DNA of 64,000 nt from an uncultured Lachnospiraceae bacterium. GTDB taxonomy: Bacteria > Bacillota > Clostridia > Lachnospirales > Lachnospiraceae. Of this stretch, positions 40,531 through 50,548 are shown in pieces. A program made the position numbers and the translations under genes. Positions within the stretch are counted from its first letter, which is position 1. Every line of letters starts with the position of its first letter. The DNA is taken from contig ONHF01000003.1 in assembly GCA_900317555.1 (NCBI GenBank), forward strand, positions 62,001 to 126,000, given 5' to 3'. Under the pieces are notes generated by a model. The model was not told the origin of the DNA, did no database searches, and saw nothing but the letters and a program-made list of their open reading frames with translations.

Positions 40531-41148
40531 CTACTCCGCGATATTCGTCGCATGATCGGCGATTCTCTCGAGATATTTCGCGACCATGATCACGTCAATT
40601 GCGTGCTGTGCCGAAGTGAGATCTCTGCCCGAGCTTTGCGCGATGCGCTCAATCAGCTCCTTTTTTACGGATTCAAACAAAAGGTCAACTACATCGTCGT
40701 TGGCTTCCACACGGCCTGCCAGCTCCATGTCCCGATTGACATAAGCGGAGACACTGTCTGACACCATGCGCTGGGCTTCCCTGCTCATTTCCCCGATTTT
40801 CGGGAAGTCTGTCGTCTCCGAGATTTTTGCGGAGATGATGATTTCCGCGATATCCGATGTCTGGTCGCCGATGCGCTCCATATCCGTAATCATTTTCAAG
40901 GCGGCGGAAATCTGCCGCAGGTCTCTCGCCACCGGCTGCTGCTGCAGCAGGAGCTTGAGACACAGCCGCTCGATATCCCGTTCGGACTGGTCGATCTCCG
41001 CGTCTTTTTCGATGACAAGCTTTGCCTTTTCCATGTCGCCGTCCTGCAGCGCCTTTGTCGCGTTCTCAATCGCTGTTTCGCAAAGCTGTCCCATCTGCGT
41101 CAGCTGCTCATTCAGCGAAACAAGTTCTCTGTCAAATCTGTTGCGCAT
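40531..41148 (-). CDS. phoU: Phosphate signalling protein PhoU
   Basis: The 205-residue protein has two three-helix repeats, each with the E/DxxxD metal-binding pattern (TDMERIGDQTSDIAE and AKYLERIADHATNIAE). PhoU links the Pst transporter to the PhoR/PhoP system and restrains uptake when phosphate is ample. It ends directly at HATNIAE, about ten residues earlier than most PhoU proteins, which continue past this motif; since the second repeat is complete, function is probably kept. Last gene of pstSCAB-phoU, 23 bp after pstB. GGAGG upstream of the ATG. Confidence 0.93.
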   Translation of the reverse strand: MRNRFDRELVSLNEQLTQMGQLCETAIENATKALQDGDMEKAKLVIEKDAEIDQSERDIERLCLKLLLQQQPVARDLRQISAALKMITDMERIGDQTSDIAEIIISAKISETTDFPKIGEMSREAQRMVSDSVSAYVNRDMELAGRVEANDDVVDLLFESVKKELIERIAQSSGRDLTSAQHAIDVIMVAKYLERIADHATNIAE

Positions 41149-41171
41149 TTTATACTTCCTCCTGCCCGTGA

Positions 41172-41924
41172 TCAGCCGAATCTTCCTGTAATATAATCCT
41201 CGGTTCGCTTGTCCGCCGGAATCGAGAAGAGTCTTTCCGTATTGTTGTACTCAATTAACTCACCAAGAAGGAAGAAGGCGGTGTTGTCCGAGATACGGCT
41301 TGCCTGCTGCATGTTGTGAGTGACAATGACAATCGTATATTTGTCCTTAAGGTCGATTGCGAGATCTTCGATACGGCTTGTGGAAATCGGATCCAGCGCG
41401 GAAGTCGGCTCATCCATCAGAATTACTTCCGGCTCCACCGCAAGCGTTCTCGCGATGCACAGTCTCTGCTGCTGGCCGCCGGAGAGCCCCAGCGCCGATT
41501 TGTTCAGTCTGTCCTTGAGTTCGTCCCAGATCGCCGCCTGCCGCAGACTCCGCTCAACAATTTCATCCAGTTCCTGTTTTCTGTGGATCCCGTTGATACG
41601 GGGACCGTAGGCCACATTTTCATAGATGCTCTTCGGAAACGGGTTCGGCTGCTGGAAAACCATACCAACGCGCTTTCGAAGCTCGATCGCATCCATATCC
41701 TTATAGATATCTGTTCCATCCAGGGTGACCTTGCCTTCGATCCGCACTCCCTCTTCGAGATCGTTCATGCGGTTGAGTGTCTTTAAAAATGTGGACTTGC
41801 CGCAGCCCGACGGCCCGATGAGCGCGGTGATTTCGTGCTCGGGAATATCGAGGGTGATGTTTTTCAGCGCGTGAAATTCACCATAATACAAATTCAGGGC
41901 ATTGATGCTGAATTTACTGCTCAT
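41172..41924 (-). CDS. pstB: Phosphate ABC transporter ATPase PstB
   Basis: The 250-residue ATPase has Walker [11 protein letters not shown] near residue 37, the PstB-typical LNRMNDL and [16 protein letters not shown], signature [13 protein letters not shown] near 145, and Walker [14 protein letters not shown]. It energises high-affinity phosphate uptake with PstA and PstC. The ATG overlaps the pstA stop (ATGA), giving tight coupling. Confidence 0.97.
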   Translation of the reverse strand: MSSKFSINALNLYYGEFHALKNITLDIPEHEITALIGPSGCGKSTFLKTLNRMNDLEEGVRIEGKVTLDGTDIYKDMDAIELRKRVGMVFQQPNPFPKSIYENVAYGPRINGIHRKQELDEIVERSLRQAAIWDELKDRLNKSALGLSGGQQQRLCIARTLAVEPEVILMDEPTSALDPISTSRIEDLAIDLKDKYTIVIVTHNMQQASRISDNTAFFLLGELIEYNNTERLFSIPADKRTEDYITGRFG

Positions 41925-42820
41925 GCTTTCTCTCCCATCTGTTTCTTACCGTATCTTCCTGCCAGATATCTCGCCGTCATTGAAAAAGCAAGAACAATGA
42001 TGACAAGCACCGCAGCTGAAAAGTTCGCGATTTTCTCCGAATTCGGATTCAGCGCTCCTTCTGTCCGCATAACCCAGATATGCAGCGCCAGCGTTTCACC
42101 GGGACGGAACGGATTCAAAGGACAGGTGACCGAAGAAAGATTCCAGTTATTCCACACGATTCTGGTGCTCTGTCCTGCTGTATACAAAAGCGCGGCGGCC
42201 TCGCCGAAGCCTCTTCCTGCTGCGAGGATGACGCCGGTGACAATCCGGGGCGTGCAGGCGGGAAGCAGGACCTTTACAATCGTTACCCAGTGTGTAGCGC
42301 CAAGCGCCATACTGCCCGCCTTGTAACTCTTCGGAAGGGAACGCATCGCATCCTCGGTTGTCGTTGTGACAGACGGAAGACTCAGAATCGAAACCGCGAG
42401 CGCGCCGGCAAACAGGTTCCATCTGGCGCCGGTCATCAGAATAAAGACCAGATAGCCGAACAAACCGATGACGATCGAAGGGAGCGAGGAGAGCGACTCA
42501 ATGCAGACACGGATGAATCTCGTGAGTTTCGTGTCGCCCGCGTATTCCGCCATGTAAATGCCAGCGAGCACGCCCAGAGGAACGCTGATGAGAAGCGCCC
42601 AGAATACCAGATAGACGGTGTTGAAAAGCTGATTGCCGATTCCCTTGGACGTGAAACTTAAAAGTCCCGGGTAGTAACTCATCAGGCCGTGTATGATAAT
42701 ATATCCCGCCAAAACAATGATGAGCCCCAGAAAAAATCCTCCGATACCCGTAAAAACACCGGTCATCAGCGCGTTGATTCTCTTGGCCCTCTGAATTCTG
42801 TGCCTTAGCTTTTCACTCAT
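41921..42820 (-). CDS. pstA: Phosphate ABC transporter permease PstA
   Basis: The 299-residue protein has six spans and the permease coupling motif ([20 protein letters not shown] to [15 protein letters not shown]). The start at 42820 overlaps the pstC stop by four bases; the much longer open frame to 43129 is a frame-shifted reading of pstC and is excluded. It forms the transmembrane channel with PstC. Confidence 0.96.
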   Translation of the reverse strand: MSEKLRHRIQRAKRINALMTGVFTGIGGFFLGLIIVLAGYIIIHGLMSYYPGLLSFTSKGIGNQLFNTVYLVFWALLISVPLGVLAGIYMAEYAGDTKLTRFIRVCIESLSSLPSIVIGLFGYLVFILMTGARWNLFAGALAVSILSLPSVTTTTEDAMRSLPKSYKAGSMALGATHWVTIVKVLLPACTPRIVTGVILAAGRGFGEAAALLYTAGQSTRIVWNNWNLSSVTCPLNPFRPGETLALHIWVMRTEGALNPNSEKIANFSAAVLVIIVLAFSMTARYLAGRYGKKQMGEKA

Positions 42821-43710
42821 TCTTTTCTTTCCTTTCCAAGCGCGTGAATCAGCACGATGAAGATCATGGAAATCACATACAGAAGAAGCGCCATGGTCCA
42901 GAGCGCCATGTTCTGTTCTCCGCCGCTCGCCGAGTTGCCCATATCCGCCGCGATCGCCGCGGTCAGATTGTTGGTCGGAGAGAGGATGTTTTTCGGAAAT
43001 GCGCGTGTTTTGCCGATAACCATCGCAACCGCGAGCGCTTCGCCGAACGCTCGCGAAAGTCCCAGAATGACGCCGGTCAGAATGCCTGTCTTCGCGGCCG
43101 GCAGAACGATCTTGTAAATTGTCTGCCATCTGGTGGAGCCGAGTCCGTAGGCGGCCTTCCTGTAATAATCGGGAACGCTGCGGATCGAGTCCGCCGCGAC
43201 CGTTGTGATCGTCGGGAAGATCATGACTGCGAGAACGATACCCGCCGCCAGAACGCTGTAACCGCCCATCTTTGCGTGAAAAACATCACGAATGAACGGA
43301 ACCAGAATCGTAAGGCCGATCCAGCCGTAGACAACCGAAGGAATTCCGACGAAAATCTCGACTGCCGGCTGCAGAAGCCGTGTGCCCCATTTGGGTGAGA
43401 TTTCGGTCATGAAAACAGCGGCGCCGATCGCAAACGGTGTTGCGATCAGAAGTGCGAGTCCGCAGGTCATGAGCGATCCCGCGATATAAACCGCACTGCC
43501 GACGCTTCCGCCGCCCTCGGTCGCATTGTCCATCGGACTCCAGTCCGATGAAAACAAGAATTCAAACAGGCTGTGATGAAATTTATAGAAGGTTCCTGTC
43601 CCCTGATAGATCAGGAATGCGCCGATGGCCAGCGTGATTGCGATGATCAGAAGGCCGCATATCGTAACGAGTCCTCTGCCCGCATATTCTTTTCGAAACC
43701 TCTCTGACAC
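42817..43710 (-). CDS. pstC: Phosphate ABC transporter permease PstC
   Basis: The 297-residue protein has six spans and the PstC pattern (VEIFVGIPSVVYGWIGL near residue 115, RSVPDYYRKAAYGLGSTRWQ near 180, SRAFGEALAVAMVIG near 225). The start codon is GTG at 43710 with AAAGGAG eight bases upstream. A hairpin between pstS and pstC (43734-43762) probably lowers readthrough, so the binding protein is made in excess over the membrane parts. Confidence 0.96.
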   Translation of the reverse strand: MSERFRKEYAGRGLVTICGLLIIAITLAIGAFLIYQGTGTFYKFHHSLFEFLFSSDWSPMDNATEGGGSVGSAVYIAGSLMTCGLALLIATPFAIGAAVFMTEISPKWGTRLLQPAVEIFVGIPSVVYGWIGLTILVPFIRDVFHAKMGGYSVLAAGIVLAVMIFPTITTVAADSIRSVPDYYRKAAYGLGSTRWQTIYKIVLPAAKTGILTGVILGLSRAFGEALAVAMVIGKTRAFPKNILSPTNNLTAAIAADMGNSASGGEQNMALWTMALLLYVISMIFIVLIHALGKERKE

Positions 43711-43733
43711 AGTGCGTGCTCCTTTCTGATGAA

Positions 43734-43762
43734 GCCCGGCGCACTTTTTGTGTGCGCCGGGC
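43734..43762 (-). terminator. Attenuating hairpin between pstS and pstC
   Basis: GCCCGGCGCAC (43734-43744) pairs perfectly with GTGCGCCGGGC (43752-43762) around a 7-base loop, 32 bases after pstS. On the leftward transcript the loop carries an A-run and no T-run follows the stem, so it is more likely an mRNA-stabilising or partial terminator element. Confidence 0.6.
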
Positions 43763-43793
43763 TTTCTGTTTTATCGCTGTGCTTGCTGTCCGC

Positions 43794-44804
43794 TTAGTTG
43801 CTCTTGTGGCTGTTTACTGCATCCTCGGACATCTTGGAAGCTACACCGTATCCCATCGACTCAACCGAATCCGCGAACTTGTCGCCTGTGATGTAGTCAA
43901 TGAAGGCTTTCGCAGCATCGCTGCCCTCGCCGTTCGTGTACATGTGCTCGTAGCCCCAGACCTTGTATGTTCCGTTATAAGTATTCTCAAGAGAAGGCTC
44001 TACATCATCAATCGAAACCGCCTGCACATCCGCGTTGTTTACGAGGTAGGAAAGAGCGACATATCCGATTGCACCCTTGTTCTGCTCTACGGTCTGCAGA
44101 AGTGTGCCGGAATCATCGGTTTCCAGTGCCTCGTTGGAAGCTTCCTCTGCTCCGTTCAGTGCCCATGTCTTGAACAGTGCCCTTGTTCCGGAGGAGCTGG
44201 GACGGGTTACAAGAACGATCGCTTCATCAGGGCCGCCGACTTCTTTCCAGTTTGTTGTTTTGCCGGTAAAGATCGAAACCAGCTGGTCTGTCGTCAGATT
44301 TGTAACGCCGAGGTCCTTGTTGACAACCGGTGCCATCGTGATTGTCGCCACTTCATGGTCAACAAGCTTTGCCGCCGCGTCCGCGTCGAGCTTTTCCTCC
44401 GCAAAAACATCCGAGTTGCCGATATCAATCGATCCGTCCGCTACCTGTTTGAGGCCTTCGCCGGAACCACCGCCGTTTACTGTAACAGTGCAGTCCGGAT
44501 TCGTGTCCATAAACTTCTCTGCCGCTGCCTGTACAAGAGGAAGCAGAGCCGAAGAACCTGCTGCCGTAACTTCGCCGGAAACCTGCGTTGCTTCATCCGC
44601 GGAAGCGCTTTCCGCCTGCGCTGCTGCCTCTGTGTCCGCAGCCTGCGTATCTGCGGCCTGTGTGTCTGCCGCCTGTGTGTCTGCCGCAGCCTGCGTAGCA
44701 GCTGTCGAAGCCGCCTTGTCCGCGCTTCCCGAGGCGCCGCAGCCCGCAAGAAGGGAAGCCGTCATAACGATTGCCGATACAATAGCCAATGATTTCTTTT
44801 TCAT
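43794..44804 (-). CDS. pstS: Phosphate-binding lipoprotein PstS
   Basis: The 336-residue exported lipoprotein has lipobox SLLAGC (Cys22). A linker of near-perfect five-residue repeats AADTQ (about residues 41-60; 15-bp DNA units near 44625-44685) follows, then the phosphate-binding fold with AAGSSALLPLVQ, GGGSGEGLKQVADGSIDIGN and RPSSSGTRALF, the Ser/Thr/Arg ligand segments of PstS. The repeat linker probably varies in length between strains. A Pho box precedes the gene (44889-44916), and its ribosome binding site can pair with an upstream leader segment (44815-44863). Confidence 0.95.
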   Translation of the reverse strand: MKKKSLAIVSAIVMTASLLAGCGASGSADKAASTAATQAAADTQAADTQAADTQAADTEAAAQAESASADEATQVSGEVTAAGSSALLPLVQAAAEKFMDTNPDCTVTVNGGGSGEGLKQVADGSIDIGNSDVFAEEKLDADAAAKLVDHEVATITMAPVVNKDLGVTNLTTDQLVSIFTGKTTNWKEVGGPDEAIVLVTRPSSSGTRALFKTWALNGAEEASNEALETDDSGTLLQTVEQNKGAIGYVALSYLVNNADVQAVSIDDVEPSLENTYNGTYKVWGYEHMYTNGEGSDAAKAFIDYITGDKFADSVESMGYGVASKMSEDAVNSHKSN

Positions 44805-44814
44805 AATAAAAATC

Positions 44815-44863
44815 GCTCCTTTACTGTTGCTGTATCTTTCAACACAAACAATCGTAAAGGAGC
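44815..44863 (-). promoter_or_regulatory. Leader hairpin that could hide the pstS ribosome binding site
   Basis: GCTCCTTTAC on the leftward RNA (44863-44854) is a perfect complement of GTAAAGGAGC (44824-44815), which contains the AAAGGAG of pstS. The 10-bp stem closes a 29-base loop. If the transcript starts upstream of 44863 the site would be masked; the start point is not known. Confidence 0.4.
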
Positions 44864-44888
44864 AATGTAAAATCTGATTACACAGTTC

Positions 44889-44916
44889 TGTTATGATATT
44901 GTCATATCTATGTTAA
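44889..44916 (-). promoter_or_regulatory. PhoP/PhoB-type Pho box of the pst operon
   Basis: Leftward, TTAACA (44916-44911), ATGACA (44905-44900) and ATAACA (44894-44889) repeat with an exact 11-bp period, and a weaker GTGTAA continues it at 44883-44878. This matches the TTAACA-type direct-repeat sites bound by PhoP in Bacillus. It predicts induction by phosphate limitation through a PhoP/PhoR pair outside the window. Confidence 0.75.
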
Positions 44917-44962
44917 GCAAACCGAAAACGGTGCAGAATTCTGTCCCGCGGGGCAGACGGAC

Positions 44963-44987
44963 GCTCCGGGCTTTTCACGCCCGGAGC
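44963..44987 (-). terminator. Terminator-like hairpin after enolase
   Basis: GCTCCGGGC (44963-44971) and GCCCGGAGC (44979-44987) form a GC-rich stem around TTTTCAC, about 42 bases past the eno stop. No clear T-run follows on the leftward strand. Confidence 0.5.
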
Positions 44988-45028
44988 GCCCGATACTCCG
45001 TTTCAGCGTCCTCTCGGCGGCCCGGCGT

Positions 45029-46348
<1,320 letters not shown>

Positions 46349-46363
46349 CTAAAAGTGAACTGC

Positions 46364-47059
46364 TTACTTCTCCAGCTGCAGCAGAAGAGCCATCTTGAAC
46401 TTGTGGTCCGCTGTCACGGAATGCCTTCCCTGCTTGTCGAACTTGAAATTCTCACCGGCGTGAATGCGGTGCTCCTTGCCTTCATAACCGATGACCGCTT
46501 CGCCGTCGAGCGCGAAGATCAGTGCTTCTCCGGGCGCCGCGTGTTCCGCAAGTCCCGTGCCTTCGTCAAAACACATTATAACAAACTTTAAATCCGGTTC
46601 GTTAATCAGATCCATATTTACGATCTTGCCTTCCTGATAAGGAAGAAGATCCTTCAGCGCAAAAACATTACCGGCCTTCAACACCTTATTCATCCTTGTA
46701 TCCTCCCTGAGTGAAATTTCCGTATAGACGCTGTCCGTGTCCGCCTGAATTCCTACCGGCACGTTCACCGGCGTGATGTACATCTGTCCCTGTTCGAGCG
46801 GCTGCACGGTGGCTGCCGCCTGATCCGTCCCGCTCTCCTTCTGCAGCGGCTTTGTAAACGCGCGCATCCTGCCGCCTGCCGCGATCCAGAGCTTGGGATA
46901 AGCATAGCTTTCGGCGCTGATGTCCGTTCCTTCCGCGATGGAGAAGTAGGAAATATCTGCCCCTTCTCCGGAGCTTACCGCCTTGCTGATTGTGCAGCCG
47001 GGCACCGGCCTGTTCTCATCATAGATCGAAAAAACATTTCCCGCCTTTTCTTTCATCAT
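46364..47059 (-). CDS. Two-domain cupin protein between ldh and eno
   Basis: About 231 residues. The C-terminal half has a clear cupin barrel with the metal-site pattern EHAAPGEALIFALDGEAVIGYEGKEHRIHAGE near residue 170-210; the N-terminal half is a weaker cupin-like repeat. The substrate is unknown. Its place between lactate dehydrogenase and enolase suggests a role tied to central carbon flux, or simple coexpression. Start is uncertain: ATG 47059, or GTG 47068 which has AGGAAAG upstream. It begins about 60-70 bp after ldh and ends 30 bp before eno, without a terminator between. Confidence 0.8.
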   Translation of the reverse strand: MMKEKAGNVFSIYDENRPVPGCTISKAVSSGEGADISYFSIAEGTDISAESYAYPKLWIAAGGRMRAFTKPLQKESGTDQAAATVQPLEQGQMYITPVNVPVGIQADTDSVYTEISLREDTRMNKVLKAGNVFALKDLLPYQEGKIVNMDLINEPDLKFVIMCFDEGTGLAEHAAPGEALIFALDGEAVIGYEGKEHRIHAGENFKFDKQGRHSVTADHKFKMALLLQLEK

Positions 47060-47128
47060 CCTGTTCACCGCTCTTTCCTGAAATCTCTGTCCGGCATTGT
47101 TTTGCCGCATTGCCGTCATTCTGTTGTA

Positions 47129-48088
47129 TTACTGTTTCCCGAAGACGTCTGTGATTACGCCCCGGAGCGTATCGGCCGACTTCCGCAGCTTCTCCTGTTC
47201 CTCTCCGGAAAGAGAAATCGGCACGAGCTTCTCGACGCCGTCCGCGCCGACGATCGCGGGCATCGAAAGCGGAAGGCCTTCAATACCGAAAGCGCCTTTC
47301 TGCATACTGGAAACCGGAAGAATGGATTTCTCATCCCGCACGATTGCCTCGCAGATTCTGCGCACCGACATCGCGATGCCGTAATAGGTTGCGCCTTTCT
47401 TGTTGATGATTTCGTAGGCGCTGTTTTTCACATCTTCCGCGATCGTGCGCATCGCTTCCTCGTGCTTCATGAAGCCGCGCATCTCGCAGAAACGGCTGAG
47501 AGGAACGCCGGATACATTCGCGCTGCTCCATGCGGCGATCTCGCTGTCGCCATGCTCGCCGATAATAAAAGCATGTACGGAGCGGCTGTCGACGCCAAGG
47601 TGCTCTCCCAGAAGGTACTTGAGCCTTGCGGTATCGAGCACTGTCCCGGAACCGAAAACGCGGTTATCCGGATACCCGCTGAGGGCCTTCGCCGTGTATG
47701 TCAGAATGTCGACCGGATTCGCGACGACCAGCATGATCGCATCCTTATTATATTTCGCGATCTCGGGAATCACCTGCCGGAAGATGCCGACATTCTTCTT
47801 TACAAGATCAAGTCTTGTCTCTCCGGGCTTCTGGCCGGCGCCTGCCGTCACAATGATGACGCCCGCGTCGCCGATGTCTTCGTAGCCGCCGGCGTAAATC
47901 TTCATCGGCTTGGCAAACGGAAGTCCGTGGCTGATATCAAGGGCCTCCCCTTCTGCCTTGTCTTTGTTGGCATCAATCAGTACCAGCTCGGAAAAGAGTC
48001 CGCTCTCCATCAGGGCGAACGCCGAAGCCGATCCGACGAAACCACATCCTATGATTGCTGCTTTTCTGCTGTTCAAACCATTTGCCAT
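47129..48088 (-). CDS. ldh: L-lactate dehydrogenase
   Basis: The 319-residue NAD-dependent enzyme has the Rossmann motif AAIIGCGFVGSASAFAL at the N-terminus, the mobile-loop GAGQKPGETR (Gln rather than Arg, which indicates lactate rather than malate dehydrogenase), NPVDILTY near 125, and the catalytic His in IIGEHGDSE near 178. It reduces pyruvate to L-lactate during fermentation. GGAGGCGGCAACA precedes the ATG. First gene of the ldh-cupin-eno group. No Rex box was recognised upstream. Confidence 0.96.
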   Translation of the reverse strand: MANGLNSRKAAIIGCGFVGSASAFALMESGLFSELVLIDANKDKAEGEALDISHGLPFAKPMKIYAGGYEDIGDAGVIIVTAGAGQKPGETRLDLVKKNVGIFRQVIPEIAKYNKDAIMLVVANPVDILTYTAKALSGYPDNRVFGSGTVLDTARLKYLLGEHLGVDSRSVHAFIIGEHGDSEIAAWSSANVSGVPLSRFCEMRGFMKHEEAMRTIAEDVKNSAYEIINKKGATYYGIAMSVRRICEAIVRDEKSILPVSSMQKGAFGIEGLPLSMPAIVGADGVEKLVPISLSGEEQEKLRKSADTLRGVITDVFGKQ

Positions 48089-48419
48089 TGTTGCCGCCTC
48101 CGTTTCTCTCTTACTTTATCTAGTTACATAGTAGGTTTTATCCATGAAAGTGACTGTAACCTGTGTTACGCAGAAACGAGTTTTAGAATCTTTTAAGTTT
48201 TACTCTCTAACGGTGAACCGGGGTACCGCATTGCGATTGCCGCAAGCTTTGCTGCAGAGCGACTGCTGATAGTTTGCCGCATTGTAATTGACAGTGCAAG
48301 AACGAGTAGTATCATGGTGGAAAAAGTCCAGAAGCTTTCCATCTGTTTGTGGAAATGAAGCCGGAGAATGCCGGCAAATATGCCAATGATATTGCGGCTA
48401 ACCAAGGAGATTACAATAA
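48089..48419. other. Divergent intergenic region between ldh and the YcxB-like gene
   Basis: A 331-bp gap with leaders and promoters for both genes. AAGGAG ten bases before 48420 serves the rightward gene. A weak leftward hydrophobic frame exists (start about 48342), but it has no ribosome binding site. No strong promoter boxes, riboswitch or operator could be identified. Confidence 0.5.
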
Positions 48420-50195
48420 ATGAGTGACGAACTCCATAATCGTGACCTGCACGCGAAAGATAGCCATGACCTGCACAGCGAAGACGGGCGTGATCTGCAT
48501 AACGAAGACGGCATCTGCAATGCCGGTTCTGCATCTGCCGGCGATTGTCTGTTTACCGTACGCCCGGAAATCACGTTTAAAGATTATTTGGCTGCGAACC
48601 GTCTTGTGAACAGGCGGCTCATTCTTGAGGCAGGGCTTTATCTGTCTGCTCTGCTGCTTCTGCTGGGCGGTGTCATGCTGCTGTTCCATGCAAAAGTTCC
48701 CGGACTTTTCCTGTGTGCAGCGGCCGCGCTCTTTCCTCTTCTTATGCGCCTTTCATGGCTTTTTCTGATTCGCAAGGGCTATCAGAAAAACTTATCGCAG
48801 TTTGCGGAAGCGCCGCAGTATACCTTCTATTCCGATCACTTTGAAAGTCTCCGTGCGTCCGGCTCCGTAAGTTATTCGTATAAAGATCTATGCGCGCTCG
48901 ATTCAAATCAGGACATTGTTGTGCTCGTACTGAAAAGCCGCCGTGTCTGCATTCTGAAACGTGATCCGCAGGTTGAGCCGGAGATTGAGGAACTACTGTC
49001 TGTTTTGCGCCCACAGATCGCGTCTGTCTCCTCGAACAAATCTACTTTGCTGCCGCTCATTCTCTTTCTGACCGCTTCCGCTATGATGGCAGTTTTCTCG
49101 GGCATCGCGGGGCTGGCACCGGCGGGCTGCATTCTGAAGCCGTGGCTTCACAAGTATGTTCTGGCGGATAGCGCTCTCTTTATCTTTGTCGCAGTTCCCG
49201 CTGTGATTCAGCGGGTGCGGGAGTACCGGAGGAAAAAGCGGGCTGGCGAGGCGGCAGCGGCGGAGGATGCGGCCGGCGCAGAAGCCGGAAGTACGCAGGC
49301 AGATCAGGCGGCGCCTGCCGGCGCAGGATTCAGTTTATCTGTCCGAAGGCGTCTTGTCCTTTTTGTTGTTCTCTTATTTGGCGCCATAATTGCCCTGACT
49401 CTGCTTCGTTCTTCGGACAATTCCATATATCAATGGCTGTTTGCTCCGCAGCAAATCATACAAAATCCGAATGGCACGTATACGCGTGTATTGTTTTACC
49501 GTGACGGTGGGAAGAATACTGAAGCCGGCATTTCTTATACACTTTATAAAGACGCCGGAATATTCTATCTGCAGGAGCTTCGTCCGATGTCCGATCTGAT
49601 GGATACTGATCCCGGAATCAGCCGGGAAGACTGGCTGAAGGCAGAGGCGCAAAAGCAGGCTGCCGCTTACCCTGACACAGGCCGGCAGACTTCCGGTGTG
49701 ATGTCTGGTAATAGCTCCGGCACTGCGACGGATGCGGCCGGCACTTCGGATACGGCTTTAACCGATGACAATAGCGATGCAGAGCGGACGGCAGATAACA
49801 GCAATTCCGGAGAGACGGATGCCGGGTACGACACTGGTGACCCGGAAGAAGCGTTCATAGACAAGGGTTATCAGGCAATCCATGACAAATATTTCCAGTC
49901 TGATAATTTTAAGATGGATTACAATGCGAAGGGAAATTCCTATGTCATTCTCAAGAAGGAGTCCGGTTCTCTGACTTACCTGATCTATGACCGCGACTCC
50001 GCGAATAATAAGTGCGGCTTGTATGTGTTATTCGAGACGCCGGTAGCTGACGACGGAAGTTACTCTCTCACGGATGCCACCATGCAGGACATGTATGCCT
50101 ATGATTACAACACCGGGGCGATTGCCGCGAGTGGCAAGAAAGACTGGTCGGATACCGGAAGTGAGGAATTTCAGGAGCTTGCCGGCGAACCGTAG
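48420..50195 (+). CDS. Large membrane protein with YcxB-like domain
   Basis: The 591-residue protein opens with a short repetitive His/Asp-rich segment (HNRDLHAKD, HDLHSED, RDLHNEDG) encoded by near-repeats in the DNA. Two spans follow (about 70-115), then a YcxB-like domain (YTFYSDHFESL to VCILKRDP, about 138-188), two more spans, an Ala-rich linker, another span near 325-345, and a long outer or inner C-terminal domain with an acidic Ser/Thr-rich stretch. YcxB-like domains are found in small Firmicute membrane proteins of unknown function. It stands alone, facing away from ldh. Start ATG 48420. Confidence 0.75.
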   Translation: MSDELHNRDLHAKDSHDLHSEDGRDLHNEDGICNAGSASAGDCLFTVRPEITFKDYLAANRLVNRRLILEAGLYLSALLLLLGGVMLLFHAKVPGLFLCAAAALFPLLMRLSWLFLIRKGYQKNLSQFAEAPQYTFYSDHFESLRASGSVSYSYKDLCALDSNQDIVVLVLKSRRVCILKRDPQVEPEIEELLSVLRPQIASVSSNKSTLLPLILFLTASAMMAVFSGIAGLAPAGCILKPWLHKYVLADSALFIFVAVPAVIQRVREYRRKKRAGEAAAAEDAAGAEAGSTQADQAAPAGAGFSLSVRRRLVLFVVLLFGAIIALTLLRSSDNSIYQWLFAPQQIIQNPNGTYTRVLFYRDGGKNTEAGISYTLYKDAGIFYLQELRPMSDLMDTDPGISREDWLKAEAQKQAAAYPDTGRQTSGVMSGNSSGTATDAAGTSDTALTDDNSDAERTADNSNSGETDAGYDTGDPEEAFIDKGYQAIHDKYFQSDNFKMDYNAKGNSYVILKKESGSLTYLIYDRDSANNKCGLYVLFETPVADDGSYSLTDATMQDMYAYDYNTGAIAASGKKDWSDTGSEEFQELAGEP

Positions 50196-50304
50196 AAATA
50201 ATTGTGTTGCCGCGGCGGGCTGCTTGCACGCTTGCAACGCTGTGTTGGCGACGAGGCATCCTGCCCTATGCAATAGCGGCATTGCCCCGGAATTTGCCTG
50301 GAGA

Positions 50305-50395
50305 ATTCAAGACGTTTGACAAGGCACGGAGCGTATTGCCTAAATTTGGGCCGAATTTAGGCAATACCGCGACGTGTGATAGAAATGTCTTGAAA
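50305..50395. repeat. Nested palindrome element, copy X (copy Y at 32629-32719)
   Basis: Outer arms TTCAAGAC (50306-50313) and GTCTTGAA (50387-50394) enclose, after 19 bases on each side, a perfect 14-bp inner stem GTATTGCCTAAATT (50333-50346) with AATTTAGGCAATAC (50354-50367), loop of 7. Length, outer arms and spacing match copy Y, while the inner stem sequence differs yet stays fully paired. It starts about 110 bp after the YcxB-like gene. Confidence 0.75.
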
Positions 50396-50396
50396 T

Positions 50397-50436
50397 TTTC
50401 ATGCAAGAGGATGCAGTGACGGCGTATTGCATGAAA
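50397..50436. repeat. Inverted repeat TTTCATGCAA / TTGCATGAAA
   Basis: Perfect 10-bp arms at 50397-50406 and 50427-50436 with a 20-base loop, directly adjoining copy X of the nested palindrome. It shares the TTGCAT core with the palindromes near 32540 and 32660. Confidence 0.6.
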
Positions 50437-50548
50437 GCCTGGCCGATGTCCGGCCAATGCTCTGCCGATGCCTAGACAAATGCCCGGTGATGCAGCCTCG
50501 CTGCCTTGGCTCCTCCGCCCATAGGTGCCGGGTTGTTACCTTCGCTGC

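Noticed and set aside
41921-43129. A 402-codon version of PstA
   Set aside because: The first 103 codons are an out-of-frame reading of pstC. The true start at 42820 overlaps the pstC stop by four bases.
48089-48200. Rex binding site upstream of ldh
   Set aside because: No TTGTGAA-type inverted repeat is present in the gap.
48193-48342. Small hydrophobic leftward frame of about 49 residues (starting near 48342) upstream of ldh
   Set aside because: No ribosome binding site, ends within the divergent promoter region, and no sign of conservation can be judged.
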